Shown here piece by piece: positions 55,748 to 64,000 of a stretch of DNA of 64,000 nucleotides. Under the pieces are notes generated by a model. That model saw only the letters and a program-made list of their open reading frames with translations. It did not search any database and was not told where the DNA came from. Source of the DNA: Pantoea sp. At-9b (GTDB lineage Bacteria; Pseudomonadota; Gammaproteobacteria; Enterobacterales; Enterobacteriaceae). The stretch covers positions 2,666,001 to 2,730,000 of the forward strand of contig NC_014837.1 in the NCBI RefSeq assembly GCF_000175935.2. The letters are read 5' to 3'. Within the stretch, counting starts at the first letter, position 1, and every line of letters begins with the position of its first letter. The translations under genes and the position numbers were made by a program.

Positions 55748-56050
55748 TCACAACAGAAAACCGTAATGTGATCCGTCTGGCAACTCAACATCAACACGCA
55801 GCTTGCCGCCTGCCGCTTCTACATAACGTTTTAATGTGGACAGCTTCACATCCCGCCCTGGCTTCTCCATTTCCGCCACGGTCGGTTGCTTCACCCCAAG
55901 GGATTTCGCCATTTCCACCTGGGTTTTATCCACCTTCTCACGCAGTTCTGCGAGGTGGATATGCAAAAGCGTCTCGGTGGCAATCTTCTCCGCCTTTGCC
56001 ACGACTGACGGTTTTTCATCAGCCAGTAATTGTTCCAGCGTGCGCCCCAT
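55748..56050 (-). CDS. XRE-family HTH regulator, antitoxin-like
   Basis: The 100-aa protein has a helical N-terminus and a central Xre HTH (HLAELREKVDKTQVEMAKSLGVKQPTVAEMEKPGRDVKLSTLKRYVEAAGG), ending in a short beta tail (KLRVDVELPDGSHYGFLL). This build is typical of HigA-type antitoxins, in which a RelE/HigB toxin gene would stand directly upstream. No such toxin frame is visible in 56051-56314, so it is either solitary or the remains of a pair. AAGGAG stands 6 nt before the ATG. Confidence 0.82.
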   Translation of the reverse strand: MGRTLEQLLADEKPSVVAKAEKIATETLLHIHLAELREKVDKTQVEMAKSLGVKQPTVAEMEKPGRDVKLSTLKRYVEAAGGKLRVDVELPDGSHYGFLL

Positions 56051-56314
56051 ACATCACTCCTTCTCTGTCAGTTGCTGGAGATGTGAGTCTAAGGATCTGA
56101 CCTTAAACTGCACGATTTAATAACATGCTCCAACGTAAAATATAGTACATAGCCTATAATCTCTGCAAGATTGCTAGCTGTATAGAGCACAAGAGTTAAT
56201 GTAAAGAAGAGCAGTAGTGATAAATGCTGGAAAAGAGTTTCGGGATTTTGATGCGATAAAGGAAGGTGTTGAGGTGAGAGCGAAATCAGCGAGGTTCTGG
56301 ATAGGTGTAAGGAC

Positions 56315-56339
56315 AAAAGCCGGAAGGGTTTCTTCCGGC
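56315..56339 (-). terminator. terminator after the Rhs immunity gene
   Basis: GCCGGAAG pairs with CTTCCGGC over a 5-nt loop and is followed by TTTTG on the minus strand. It starts 6 bp beyond the stop of the 115-aa gene and would end the vgrG-eag-rhs-immunity transcript. Confidence 0.8.
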
Positions 56340-56345
56340 ATATTA

Positions 56346-56693
56346 TTACAAGGTTATAAAAGCATCATTCTTCAAGTAATAATTCAACCCCGCAATAAAA
56401 TCATCTATCACCGGATTACTTTTCTGACTTAATATATTGCGAAGCACATCTTCAAATTGCTCCCCATAGAAAAACAACTCAAGATCGTTATCTAAGACAT
56501 AATCTGGGAAAATTTCTTCATCATTGTCATCAATAACTGGGTACTTATCCAAATAACAGATAAGTTCTGCAGTTGCTTTTTCAGTATAATCTTTTGTATA
56601 TACACAAAAGTTGTCTTTCTTATAGTTATTAATAGCAATGGCAATAATGAGGCTATTTAAATCATAGGGTTTTTTATATTCTAACTCTTTCAT
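56346..56693 (-). CDS. probable immunity protein for the Rhs toxin
   Basis: The 115-aa acidic, AT-rich gene product contains a run of acidic residues (DDNDEEIFPDYVLDNDLELFFYGEQ) and faintly resembles small acidic DUF7716-type proteins; I do not recognise it with confidence. The ATG at 56693 overlaps the rhs stop as ATGA and has AAGG upstream. A small acidic gene directly after an Rhs toxin is the standard place for its cognate immunity protein, and acidity suits binding a basic nuclease. The pairing is inferred from position only. Confidence 0.7.
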   Translation of the reverse strand: MKELEYKKPYDLNSLIIAIAINNYKKDNFCVYTKDYTEKATAELICYLDKYPVIDDNDEEIFPDYVLDNDLELFFYGEQFEDVLRNILSQKSNPVIDDFIAGLNYYLKNDAFITL

Positions 56694-59600
56694 ATGCAAC
56701 CACCTTTTTTGACTTTAGGACTACCGGTTTTTCCATCTAATTTTCCACGGCGCCCAGGTTCACCACCACCCCACATTTCACGTCCTCCCTTACCTGTTGG
56801 ATGATAGAGAGAATGATTATCCGCATGGTCTGCGCGGTCAACCAATGTTAATCGACCATAGTCTTCATGATGGTGCCACGTTAACCCTGGAGGACTCGAT
56901 GCTTTATTAGGATTTTTCATCCAATCCGATAACTCTGGATATCTTCCTAACATATCTCGTCTAAAGGTCGCATCAGTGTTCATCCTGTTAATAAACTCAG
57001 TGTTCGCTCTGTTAAACTGTACACCATCGCTAGAATATATATGTTCGGCGTTAATCGTATGCTCCTGGAATACATTATATTGCCCATTATTCAACCGGGT
57101 TGCTAAACCTAATGGATCGATGCCAGTCAGTACATCAGGAGCATATTGATACAAATTCAACCCACCCATCAACCCTATCGGGTCCAACTGGGTGTAACGC
57201 CCGCCGCACGGGTCATAGTACCGAAAAGTGTTATAGTGCAGACCGGTTTCGCGGTCAAGGTACTGCCCCTGAAAGCGCAGGTTCTGCGGCACTTCCCAGT
57301 CAACGCCGGTGCTTTCCCGCGTCGTGCGCCCCCAGGCGGCAAATGCGCCCTGCCAGACGGTATCGCCACGGATATCCGTCACCCGGTCTGGCAGGCCATT
57401 GATCTCGGTGTGATACCAGTAAACCTCAGCGTGCTGCTGATAGCTGTCGACGCGTGCAATCGGTTCGTAGCTGTTTTCCGCATACACATACTGCACGGCG
57501 GCCTCGGGTTTGCTGTCGCTATGCTCCCCGACCATCTGCATCCCGGACCACGCGTAATGCGTGCATTCCGGTTGTGCAACATGACGTCGCCAAACCTGTT
57601 TGCCGATGCGGCGGCCCAATGCATCGTACTGATACTGCGCGCGGGTGTATTCGGCATCCCCTTCAATCAACACCTCACGTATGCGGTGTTCATCGTCATA
57701 GCTAAAACGCTGCACGACACCACGCTGGCTATCATGTCGTTCGCTCATACGACCGAAACCGTCGTACTCCCAGCGGATGCCCTCCAGACGCTTCAACAGG
57801 TTATCCCACACCGGGTGCAGATCCTCGCTGGTACGGTTATCCGCCGCGTCATACCAGAAGCGTTCCTCGCCGCCCGGCTGAATGCTACGCGTCATTCTAC
57901 CCGCTGCATCGTAACCCCATAATGACTGGCTATATTTTTCTGCCGGGCTGGAAGGTGCGCCGTCAGTGACAATCTGGCGAATGATCTGATCGGCGCGGTC
58001 CCACTGGTAGCGCCGTTCCGACACCAGTCGCTGGCGCAGATTATCGACGCTGCGCCGTTGGGTGATGCGCCCGGCAATGTCGTACTGCGTCTCCAGTTCC
58101 AGTTCACCCTGGGTGCGATGCGTTTCGCGATGCAGACGGTCACGCTGATAACTCGCCAGCGAATGCGTGCGGCCTCCCGACGTTAGCCGCATCTCCAGCA
58201 GATGGCCGGTGCCGTAACGCAGGAACTGCATTTCCCGCCCGTCGGGATAGACCGATGCGCTCAGGTTGCCCAACGCATCATACCGATGGTGATATGCGCC
58301 AGAATGGTTCTGCTCGCTGACCAGTCTGCCCAACGTGTCACGCTGAAAAACCACCACCTCCGCATCCGTCGGTTCACACTCGTTGATGATGGCCTGCCGC
58401 CATGCATCGTAGGGGAAGCGATGGATCTCGGTGCTTAGAGCGTGGTAGTGATATTCGGTGCGATGCTGTGCCGTTTCGCGTGCCACCATCCTGCCCAGCA
58501 CATCGTATTCGTAATTCACCACCAGCGGTGCCAGCTGGCTGTCGCGCACCGGGTGACGGATCAAGGTCTCCACCTGCTGCACACCGTTGTACTGGTATTC
58601 GGTTTTACGCCCGGCGTAATCCTGCTGCTGCATCAACAGCCCGGCGGGCGTGTAGTCAAAGCGCCACTGCTGTCGGTTGCCGTTGGTCAGTGTCACCAGC
58701 CGTCCGGCGCGGTTGAAGTCATAGCGTGTCACCTGTCCGGCGGGATCAATCGCCTCAATTACCTGCCCGCGCGCATTAAGCGTTACCTTGCGCTCCAGCA
58801 TGCCATCGATGTTCTGACCGCACAGCAACCCGGCTTTGTTGTATTTAAACAGGGTTTCCCGCCCATCGGCGCGCACATAGCTGTGCAGGCGTCCCGCTGC
58901 GCTCCACTGGTAGCGGTCAGTGTTGCCCAAGGCATCGGTGGTGCTGAGCAGTTTTCCGCAGGCGTCGTACTGGCGCTGGCTTTGGTAGCCCGAGCAATCC
59001 TCTTCACGGATCAACTGCCCGCGCATGTCCCACCAGAATTGATGGCTGTTTTCCAGCGCATCGATACGTCGCGTCAGATCACCCTGTTCATTCCACTCGA
59101 AACGGGTAACGCCACCTGCGGGATCGGTCAGCGCGACGACATCACCAGCCAGGTTGTACTCGTACTGCCACTGCGCGCCATCCGGTAACACTTCCTTGAG
59201 TGGCAACGCGTACAGCGGATGCCAGGTGGTGATACGGGTGCGATCCAGCGGATCACGCTCCATCGTCAGATTGCCGCGTTCATCCCAGGCGTATTCCCAG
59301 CGTGCGCCACCCGGCTGCGTCATCGCCAGCAACTGCTCGCTATCGCCACCCCAATTAAACGACCAGTGTCCACCGTGGGCATCGGTCCATGCGGTGATGC
59401 GGCTCAGTGCATCCCAGTGGTGCTCGCTGCTAACGCCTTCATCATTGCTGACACGCGCAACCCGCTGCTGCTCGTCCGTCTCAATGCGCCAGCTCTCCAG
59501 CACTTCACCCTGCTCATCACAGACCTGATAAGCATGCACGCGCCAGTGCCGCGAGTTGATTGCAGGCCGCCACTGATACTGGATCTTCAACCCGGTAGCA

Positions 59601-61213
59601 TAGCTATGCCACGCCAGCATATCGCTTGCCTGATCCCAGCCGTAACGACGGGTGACGATAGCGTCGGCATCCGTCACCGTCGTCAATTGCCCCTGCTGGT
59701 TATACCCGTAGGAAACCAGCAGATGACGTGCTCCCGCCGCGATCTGATAAACCGCGCTCAGGCGTCCCAAATGCGTGCCATATTCCAGTTCCACATCCAG
59801 CGCATCGTTATCGCTGGAGATGCGTACCAGTTTGCCGTCATCGTTCCAGCTGAAATGCTGCACGTTTTCATGGCGGTCATAGATACGATGGATACGCCAT
59901 TCACCAGGCCGTGTCGGATCCGGCTCAAACAACTGATGCTCACCTTCACTGGTCTGCATCACCATCGCGCCGTTCGGGCTGCAAAACAGCTTCAGCCCCT
60001 CGCCCTGGAAATCAATCACATCGCCAGGATGAACTTCCCCCATGCCCAGCTCACGGCCAGCCATGTCCTGGTAGATCAGTTGATTATCCGGCAAGCGCCA
60101 GAGACGCACTTCAAACGGTAGCATCCAGCCAGTACCGAGCATCCCGGTAGCCAGATTGCGACTGTGATAGATGCGCTGCCAGTAGAGCGGCATGCGATCC
60201 GGCAGCACAAAATCGAGATCCTCTTCGCGTGCCAGGATTTTCGCCCCGGTCGCGATATTCACCGGGTGTAACGTCTGGACAGCGGCTTCGATGACGATAT
60301 CGCCACCGATGGGACAGACGATATCTTTCGCCAGCCCGCGTAAAATCAGGCGGCTGAAGCCAAAGCGGTATAGCTCCGGCAGGATACCCACCAGTGCACC
60401 ACCGATCAGGTTACCCGCCATGTATGCCCAAATGTTTTTACCGCTATGGATATCGCGCACCGTGATGGTATCGCCACCGATGCGCACGCGCGGGTTTTCA
60501 CTCAGTTTAATTTCTGCTTCACAGGTACTTTTGTGACCGTTACGTGCGGCGGGCTGATTGTTGATCAGCACCTTTTTCGATCCCTGCGCAATAAAATTGC
60601 TGCTGGTGACCATATGACCTTTGGTGCAGGCCACGGTATCGAGCGGTAACGGTGTCGCATAGGGGCTGGCGCTTTCCACCACCGGTTGCATCAGGCTGGT
60701 CCAGACGTTTTTGCCCCACTCTTTTACATCATCCATTGAGAGATGGCTGGCGCGCTCTGCGACTGCCATCAGCGCGGCACCGGGGTTGAGCGCGGTGTTC
60801 ATCGCGGCCGCGACACCGGTCAGCGCCAGCATGCCTACCGCCGCCCAGTCGATACCATTGTCAGCCGCTGCAGGCGCGTTGAGATAATCACGCGATACGC
60901 TGCCCGCTGCACGCGCTGCCAGCTTACCTTTGATATGCACGTTGCCGGACCCGCTGACAATAAACGCATCCGGCGGCCCAGGGTCGATAAGGCTGTCGAC
61001 CAGCGATGCCGCCGCGTTGCCGATGTTCTCCAGACCGCCACTGAACACCAGCGTCGCAATGGCCACACCACCCAGCAGCGCACCGACGCCGGTCCCGGCG
61101 GCAAGAACGATCCCGGCGACAATCGCCCCCTCCACCAGGCCACCGACAAAATCCGCCAGTGCCGAGCTGTGTACCAGCGGATCGCCGATACGCGCCGCGA
61201 GATAATCACTCAT
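56690..61213 (-). CDS. rhs: T6SS Rhs effector with PAAR domain and HNH/WHH nuclease tip
   Basis: The 1507-aa polymorphic toxin starts with a pre-PAAR/PAAR arrangement (RIGDPLVHSSALADFVGG, two glycine-rich membrane segments at about 25-75, then VACTKGHMVTSS...IGGDTITVRD). YD/Rhs repeats follow over about 330-1270, then the conserved core end YLDRETGLHYNTFRYYDP and DPLGLA at 1366-1371. The variable tip (1372-1507) carries TWHHHEDYGRLTLVD at 1445 onward, then more His residues and HPTGKGGR, a pattern of the HNH/endonuclease VII 'WHH' nucleases. The DNA coding for the tip is much more AT-rich than the core. The gene lies 2 bp after the Eag chaperone gene and overlaps the immunity gene by 4 bp. 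Confidence 0.9.
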   Translation of the reverse strand: MSDYLAARIGDPLVHSSALADFVGGLVEGAIVAGIVLAAGTGVGALLGGVAIATLVFSGGLENIGNAAASLVDSLIDPGPPDAFIVSGSGNVHIKGKLAARAAGSVSRDYLNAPAAADNGIDWAAVGMLALTGVAAAMNTALNPGAALMAVAERASHLSMDDVKEWGKNVWTSLMQPVVESASPYATPLPLDTVACTKGHMVTSSNFIAQGSKKVLINNQPAARNGHKSTCEAEIKLSENPRVRIGGDTITVRDIHSGKNIWAYMAGNLIGGALVGILPELYRFGFSRLILRGLAKDIVCPIGGDIVIEAAVQTLHPVNIATGAKILAREEDLDFVLPDRMPLYWQRIYHSRNLATGMLGTGWMLPFEVRLWRLPDNQLIYQDMAGRELGMGEVHPGDVIDFQGEGLKLFCSPNGAMVMQTSEGEHQLFEPDPTRPGEWRIHRIYDRHENVQHFSWNDDGKLVRISSDNDALDVELEYGTHLGRLSAVYQIAAGARHLLVSYGYNQQGQLTTVTDADAIVTRRYGWDQASDMLAWHSYATGLKIQYQWRPAINSRHWRVHAYQVCDEQGEVLESWRIETDEQQRVARVSNDEGVSSEHHWDALSRITAWTDAHGGHWSFNWGGDSEQLLAMTQPGGARWEYAWDERGNLTMERDPLDRTRITTWHPLYALPLKEVLPDGAQWQYEYNLAGDVVALTDPAGGVTRFEWNEQGDLTRRIDALENSHQFWWDMRGQLIREEDCSGYQSQRQYDACGKLLSTTDALGNTDRYQWSAAGRLHSYVRADGRETLFKYNKAGLLCGQNIDGMLERKVTLNARGQVIEAIDPAGQVTRYDFNRAGRLVTLTNGNRQQWRFDYTPAGLLMQQQDYAGRKTEYQYNGVQQVETLIRHPVRDSQLAPLVVNYEYDVLGRMVARETAQHRTEYHYHALSTEIHRFPYDAWRQAIINECEPTDAEVVVFQRDTLGRLVSEQNHSGAYHHRYDALGNLSASVYPDGREMQFLRYGTGHLLEMRLTSGGRTHSLASYQRDRLHRETHRTQGELELETQYDIAGRITQRRSVDNLRQRLVSERRYQWDRADQIIRQIVTDGAPSSPAEKYSQSLWGYDAAGRMTRSIQPGGEERFWYDAADNRTSEDLHPVWDNLLKRLEGIRWEYDGFGRMSERHDSQRGVVQRFSYDDEHRIREVLIEGDAEYTRAQYQYDALGRRIGKQVWRRHVAQPECTHYAWSGMQMVGEHSDSKPEAAVQYVYAENSYEPIARVDSYQQHAEVYWYHTEINGLPDRVTDIRGDTVWQGAFAAWGRTTRESTGVDWEVPQNLRFQGQYLDRETGLHYNTFRYYDPCGGRYTQLDPIGLMGGLNLYQYAPDVLTGIDPLGLATRLNNGQYNVFQEHTINAEHIYSSDGVQFNRANTEFINRMNTDATFRRDMLGRYPELSDWMKNPNKASSPPGLTWHHHEDYGRLTLVDRADHADNHSLYHPTGKGGREMWGGGEPGRRGKLDGKTGSPKVKKGGCI

Positions 61214-61215
61214 CC

Positions 61216-61629
61216 TCAGCCCCCCGGTTGCAAACCCGCTTTGATCGCGGTCCAGAAGGCATCGGCATCCGCATCAAACGGCTGCATGCGGCTGAGGGTA
61301 AACGCCAGCAAATGGTCATCCACCCGCGCCACGGCGAGTTTTTCATACACCATCAGATGTTGATTTTCGAAACGCAGCGCCACCTCGCGGGCTGGTATAC
61401 CGGCAATGTCGCTATCAGCAACCTCACCCAGCACCACCTTTTTCATATTGCGTTTAATTTTGCCCAGTTGCTGGCTGAGGTATTTCTCCTCATCTCCCGC
61501 CGGGATATCCCATGCCCGGGTGATCACCAATGTCGCATCGGCGAATTTCAGCACATTGATGCTGTGATCCTGAACTGCGGCAGGCAGGTTAAGTACGCCT
61601 TCAGAAAGCGCAAAAGGGACGGTTTTCAT
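61216..61629 (-). CDS. Eag-type chaperone (DUF1795/DcrB-like)
   Basis: The 137-aa protein of the DUF1795 family opens with a beta-rich NLPAAVQDHSINVLKF and contains ISSUE-free matches such as LVITRAWDIPAGDEEKYL, IPAREVALRFENQHLMVYEKLAVARVDDHLLAFTLS. EagR/EagT chaperones bind the pre-PAAR membrane helices of Rhs effectors and hold them for loading on VgrG. The position between vgrG (4-bp overlap) and rhs (2-bp gap), and the pair of membrane segments in the Rhs N-terminus, fit exactly. Confidence 0.87.
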   Translation of the reverse strand: MKTVPFALSEGVLNLPAAVQDHSINVLKFADATLVITRAWDIPAGDEEKYLSQQLGKIKRNMKKVVLGEVADSDIAGIPAREVALRFENQHLMVYEKLAVARVDDHLLAFTLSRMQPFDADADAFWTAIKAGLQPGG

Positions 61630-63548
61630 GCGTTATCTTTTCCTTGATTAAATGCCGCTTTAACGGCGTCCTGGATTTGCGCCGGGGTGGGTTCCACTGC
61701 GGGTAATGCACCGGGTTGTTTCAGGTTCAGATCCAGCGTACCGCCAGTGTTAATCTGTCCGGTGCCGGAAGCATCGATATTAAAATTCACGCATTGCAAT
61801 GTGACCTGACCGTTGGCGCCTAATTCCAGCACCGATTGGCCCGCCACCAGACGAATGCCGCTGTCGGACGCCTGCACAATCGCCCCCTGCACACGCTGGA
61901 TAAAACCACCGCCCACCAGTTGGGAATGGGCCAGTTGCGTCGCCTCGGTGTGGCTGCCCGACACCGTGCCGTTGTAGTCCTGGGTGACACTGACGGTACG
62001 CGACCCCCCAACGCTGTGGGTTTCGTCGTTTTTAACGTTGGTATCCATGTTCTTCTGCGCCTGGATCCACAACTGCTCCTGCCCGGACTTATCCTCGAAG
62101 CGCAGTGCATTGGCGGTTTCTGCGGTGCCATCTTTGGTACGGCTGAGGAAACCCATCTGCGTCGCCGCCGCTGGCAGTGCCCAGGGCGGCATACTCGCCT
62201 CGTTATACACGCGGCCAATGATCAGCGGGCGATCCGGGTCACCATTGATAAAATCCACCACCACTTCGTCGCCAACACGCGGGATCTGCACACCACCAAA
62301 TCCCTGGCCCGCCCAGGCGCTGGAAACACGCACCCAGCACGAGCTGGTATCGTCGCCTTTTGCCAGCCGGTCCCAGTGAAACTTCACCTTGACCCGGCCA
62401 TAACGGTCGGTCCAGATCGATTCCCCCTGCGGCCCCACCACTTTCGCCGTCTGTGGACCGTGAGTTTTTGGCCATGGCGCACGGGGTGGCGCACGGAAAG
62501 TGATCGAGGTCGGCAGAACGGTAAAGTTGATGTTATGCGAGGCGGTAATATCACCGCTGGCGTAGCTGTTTTCCTCGAAGCTATAGTCGGCACTGGTGGT
62601 GAGATAGTTGCCGTTATCACTGAAATGCGGCGCATCGAGCAGGCCAAAGGTGTAACCCGGCGCAATGCCGGTCGCCGTCCCCGTGCCACTGACGCTGTGA
62701 TGCTCCACTTCCCAGACTTCCTGGCGGATGCGGGTGTAAAACTCGCCGTGGCTGTGATCAACAAAATGGCCCGGCCAGTCGTAGACATCCACCGTGCCCG
62801 GCGTGGGCGCAACCGGGTTCTGCCGCGCCTGTAACATCCAGGCATTCGGTTTGCGGAAGTCATAGTCATCCGTGCTGTACATCCCCGGCGTCACGCTCTC
62901 GGCCAGCGACCACTGGCTGATCCCCTCTTCCGTTGTGCTGCCGCCGGAAGGGGCCACGTGGTAGGGAATGGTGGCATAGCCACTGAACGGCTGGTGCTGA
63001 TCGGCAGCATCGCACAATACCAGCGTATGCTTATCGGATTCATGGCGGAACCAGTAGTAGATCCCCTCCAGCTCCATCAGACGGCTGATAAAATCGAAGC
63101 TGCTCTCCTGGTACTGCACGCAGTATTCCCACACCCGGTAGCTGCTGGCGAGTTTTGATTCGACGTTGACGTTGTACTCTTTCAGCAACGTCTGCACGAT
63201 TTGCGGCACGGTCTGGCTCTGGAAAATACGCAGGTTACGATCACGTTTCATCGGCCACACATCCGGCTCGACGGTCAGGGCATAAACCGCGTAGCGCGTG
63301 CCGTTCAGCTCCTCACTGCGCACGGCCACGCGGGTGATTTTGCCGTTGAGGTAACGTGGCGTGAGCAGGTTCTGGGTCGGCAGCGTAAAGGTCACCGATT
63401 TGCCCAGCAGAGCATGGCGATCGATGCGGGCATCGGTCGACAACAAATCCGCCTGGAGGGTGAATGATTCCGACAGGGCTTCACGCCCGCTGAGTTTCCA
63501 GAACAGCAGGCCCTCCGTGGGCAGCTGGACGGTGATGCGTGAGAACAT
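61626..63548 (-). CDS. vgrG: type VI secretion spike protein VgrG (TssI)
   Basis: The 640-aa protein has a gp27-like N-terminal part (LLFWKLSGREALSESFTLQADLLS, QYQESSFDFISRLMELEGIYYWFRHE), a gp5 OB-fold (TDRYGRVKVKFHWDR, SCWVRVSSAWAGQGFGGVQIPRVGDEVVVDF, GDPDRPLIIGRVYN) and a C-terminal beta-helix. It has no toxic extension; the tail ends in a short helix (TPAQIQDAVKAAFNQGK) that may serve as an adaptor for the PAAR-Rhs cargo. The trimer forms the spike tip. No other core T6SS genes are inside the window. Confidence 0.95.
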   Translation of the reverse strand: MFSRITVQLPTEGLLFWKLSGREALSESFTLQADLLSTDARIDRHALLGKSVTFTLPTQNLLTPRYLNGKITRVAVRSEELNGTRYAVYALTVEPDVWPMKRDRNLRIFQSQTVPQIVQTLLKEYNVNVESKLASSYRVWEYCVQYQESSFDFISRLMELEGIYYWFRHESDKHTLVLCDAADQHQPFSGYATIPYHVAPSGGSTTEEGISQWSLAESVTPGMYSTDDYDFRKPNAWMLQARQNPVAPTPGTVDVYDWPGHFVDHSHGEFYTRIRQEVWEVEHHSVSGTGTATGIAPGYTFGLLDAPHFSDNGNYLTTSADYSFEENSYASGDITASHNINFTVLPTSITFRAPPRAPWPKTHGPQTAKVVGPQGESIWTDRYGRVKVKFHWDRLAKGDDTSSCWVRVSSAWAGQGFGGVQIPRVGDEVVVDFINGDPDRPLIIGRVYNEASMPPWALPAAATQMGFLSRTKDGTAETANALRFEDKSGQEQLWIQAQKNMDTNVKNDETHSVGGSRTVSVTQDYNGTVSGSHTEATQLAHSQLVGGGFIQRVQGAIVQASDSGIRLVAGQSVLELGANGQVTLQCVNFNIDASGTGQINTGGTLDLNLKQPGALPAVEPTPAQIQDAVKAAFNQGKDNA

Positions 63549-63568
63549 AAGTAAATCCCGGAAAATAA

Positions 63569-64000
63569 TTAACTGTGAGGATCGAGCAACCAGACACCTT
63601 CCGCGCTGATGGTGAGTGTCTGTTCACGTGCGCCGCTATGGCTGCTGATCGAGAAGGTGTAGTTGCCCGGTGCCAGTTGCAGCGCGGCAAAACCATTCGC
63701 CGCAGGCACCAGCGCCTGCTGTTTGCCGTTGACCTGCACCTGCTCACCCGGTTGCAGACGGATGTAGACCTGTGCCACCGGTGCCGGGGGCGGTGCGGGT
63801 TCCACGTTACGCTGTGCCATCTGGACGTCGGCCTGGGCTGCCGGTTTTTCAGCCGGGGCCGGTGCCGGGGTCACGGGTGGAGCCACAGGGGTGGTTTGCG
63901 CCTGCACGGGTGCGTCATCACTGCCGCCGGCCATCAGTAAACCCACGCCCAACCCGACCAACACCCCCGCAGCCACCAGGCCTGGCAGCGCAAAGCGGTG
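63569..64000 (-). CDS. C-terminal part of membrane protein with Pro-rich linker and PEGA-like tail (runs off window)
   Basis: The last 143 codons of a gene that continues beyond the window. In order: a hydrophobic helix (PGLVAAGVLVGLGVGLLMAGG), a Pro/Ala-rich linker (about 60 residues) and a small beta domain (VYIRLQPGEQVQVNGKQQAL, LAPGNYTFSISS) resembling PEGA. The frame stays open to position 64000, so the internal GTG is not the true start. It ends 20 bp before vgrG. T6SS-linked serine/threonine kinases (PpkA type) have such tails, but the kinase part is not visible and this identity is only a guess. Confidence 0.6.
   Translation of the reverse strand, partial: HRFALPGLVAAGVLVGLGVGLLMAGGSDDAPVQAQTTPVAPPVTPAPAPAEKPAAQADVQMAQRNVEPAPPPAPVAQVYIRLQPGEQVQVNGKQQALVPAANGFAALQLAPGNYTFSISSHSGAREQTLTISAEGVWLLDPHS

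Overview
The window looks like chromosome from a GC-rich member of the Enterobacterales. My best guess is Pantoea, Erwinia or a close relative: nac, cbl, the C-P lyase genes and the tRNA-Asn all closely resemble their E. coli counterparts as I remember them, and small REP-like repeats are scattered through the intergenic regions. The genus is an inference. Almost every gene lies on the minus strand; only a hybrid histidine kinase and a GGDEF-EAL protein are on the plus strand.

Layout. (1) 1-5362: a sugar operon with an ABC importer (ATPase, permease, binding protein), a D-lyxose isomerase, a class II ketose-phosphate aldolase and the start of a PfkB-type kinase. A divergent hybrid histidine kinase follows. 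(2) 8025-19443: a complete phosphonate locus. One unit is phnC-phnD-phnE-phnE and the other is phnFGHIJKLMN. Each is preceded by a tandem 11-bp-periodic Pho box. (3) 19615-21813: a membrane GGDEF-EAL protein. (4) 21886-27308: an SDR, an ATP-dependent hydantoinase/oxoprolinase pair and a GNAT. (5) 28223-45270: a large nitrogen-compound catabolic region. It holds an Lrp-type regulator, a GabT-like aminotransferase, an M20 amidohydrolase, a GhrA-like dehydrogenase, a GNAT, two FAD amine/amino-acid oxidoreductases, a peptide-type ABC importer, a haloacid dehalogenase-like protein, an aldehyde dehydrogenase and a succinate-semialdehyde dehydrogenase. A sigma-54-type promoter with an NtrC-like site precedes the aldehyde dehydrogenase. 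(6) 45420-48405: cbl and nac, with a textbook sigma-54/NtrC promoter in front of nac. (7) 48687-52174: a second ribose-type sugar importer. (8) 52682-52757: tRNA-Asn. (9) 52846-64000: a partly AT-rich type VI secretion region with a lipase, a DUF2272 protein, an XRE regulator, an Rhs toxin with its probable immunity protein, an Eag chaperone, VgrG and the end of a membrane protein with a PEGA-like tail.

The most unusual feature is a roughly 650-bp non-coding element present three times in the same orientation (11861-12517, 27488-28200, 46504-47192), always between two minus-strand genes. Each copy is a giant imperfect inverted repeat, about 230 bp per arm around an A-rich centre. It contains smaller hairpins, one of which shows compensatory base changes between copies. 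A REP sequence has replaced a short stretch of one arm in two copies. A second, shorter family of three hairpins with fixed spacers also occurs three times, each time inside or at the edge of a transporter operon.

Taken together the window is rich in nutrient-scavenging modules under starvation control (Pho for phosphonates, NtrC/sigma-54/Nac for nitrogen, Cbl for sulfur), followed by an interbacterial competition locus next to a tRNA gene.
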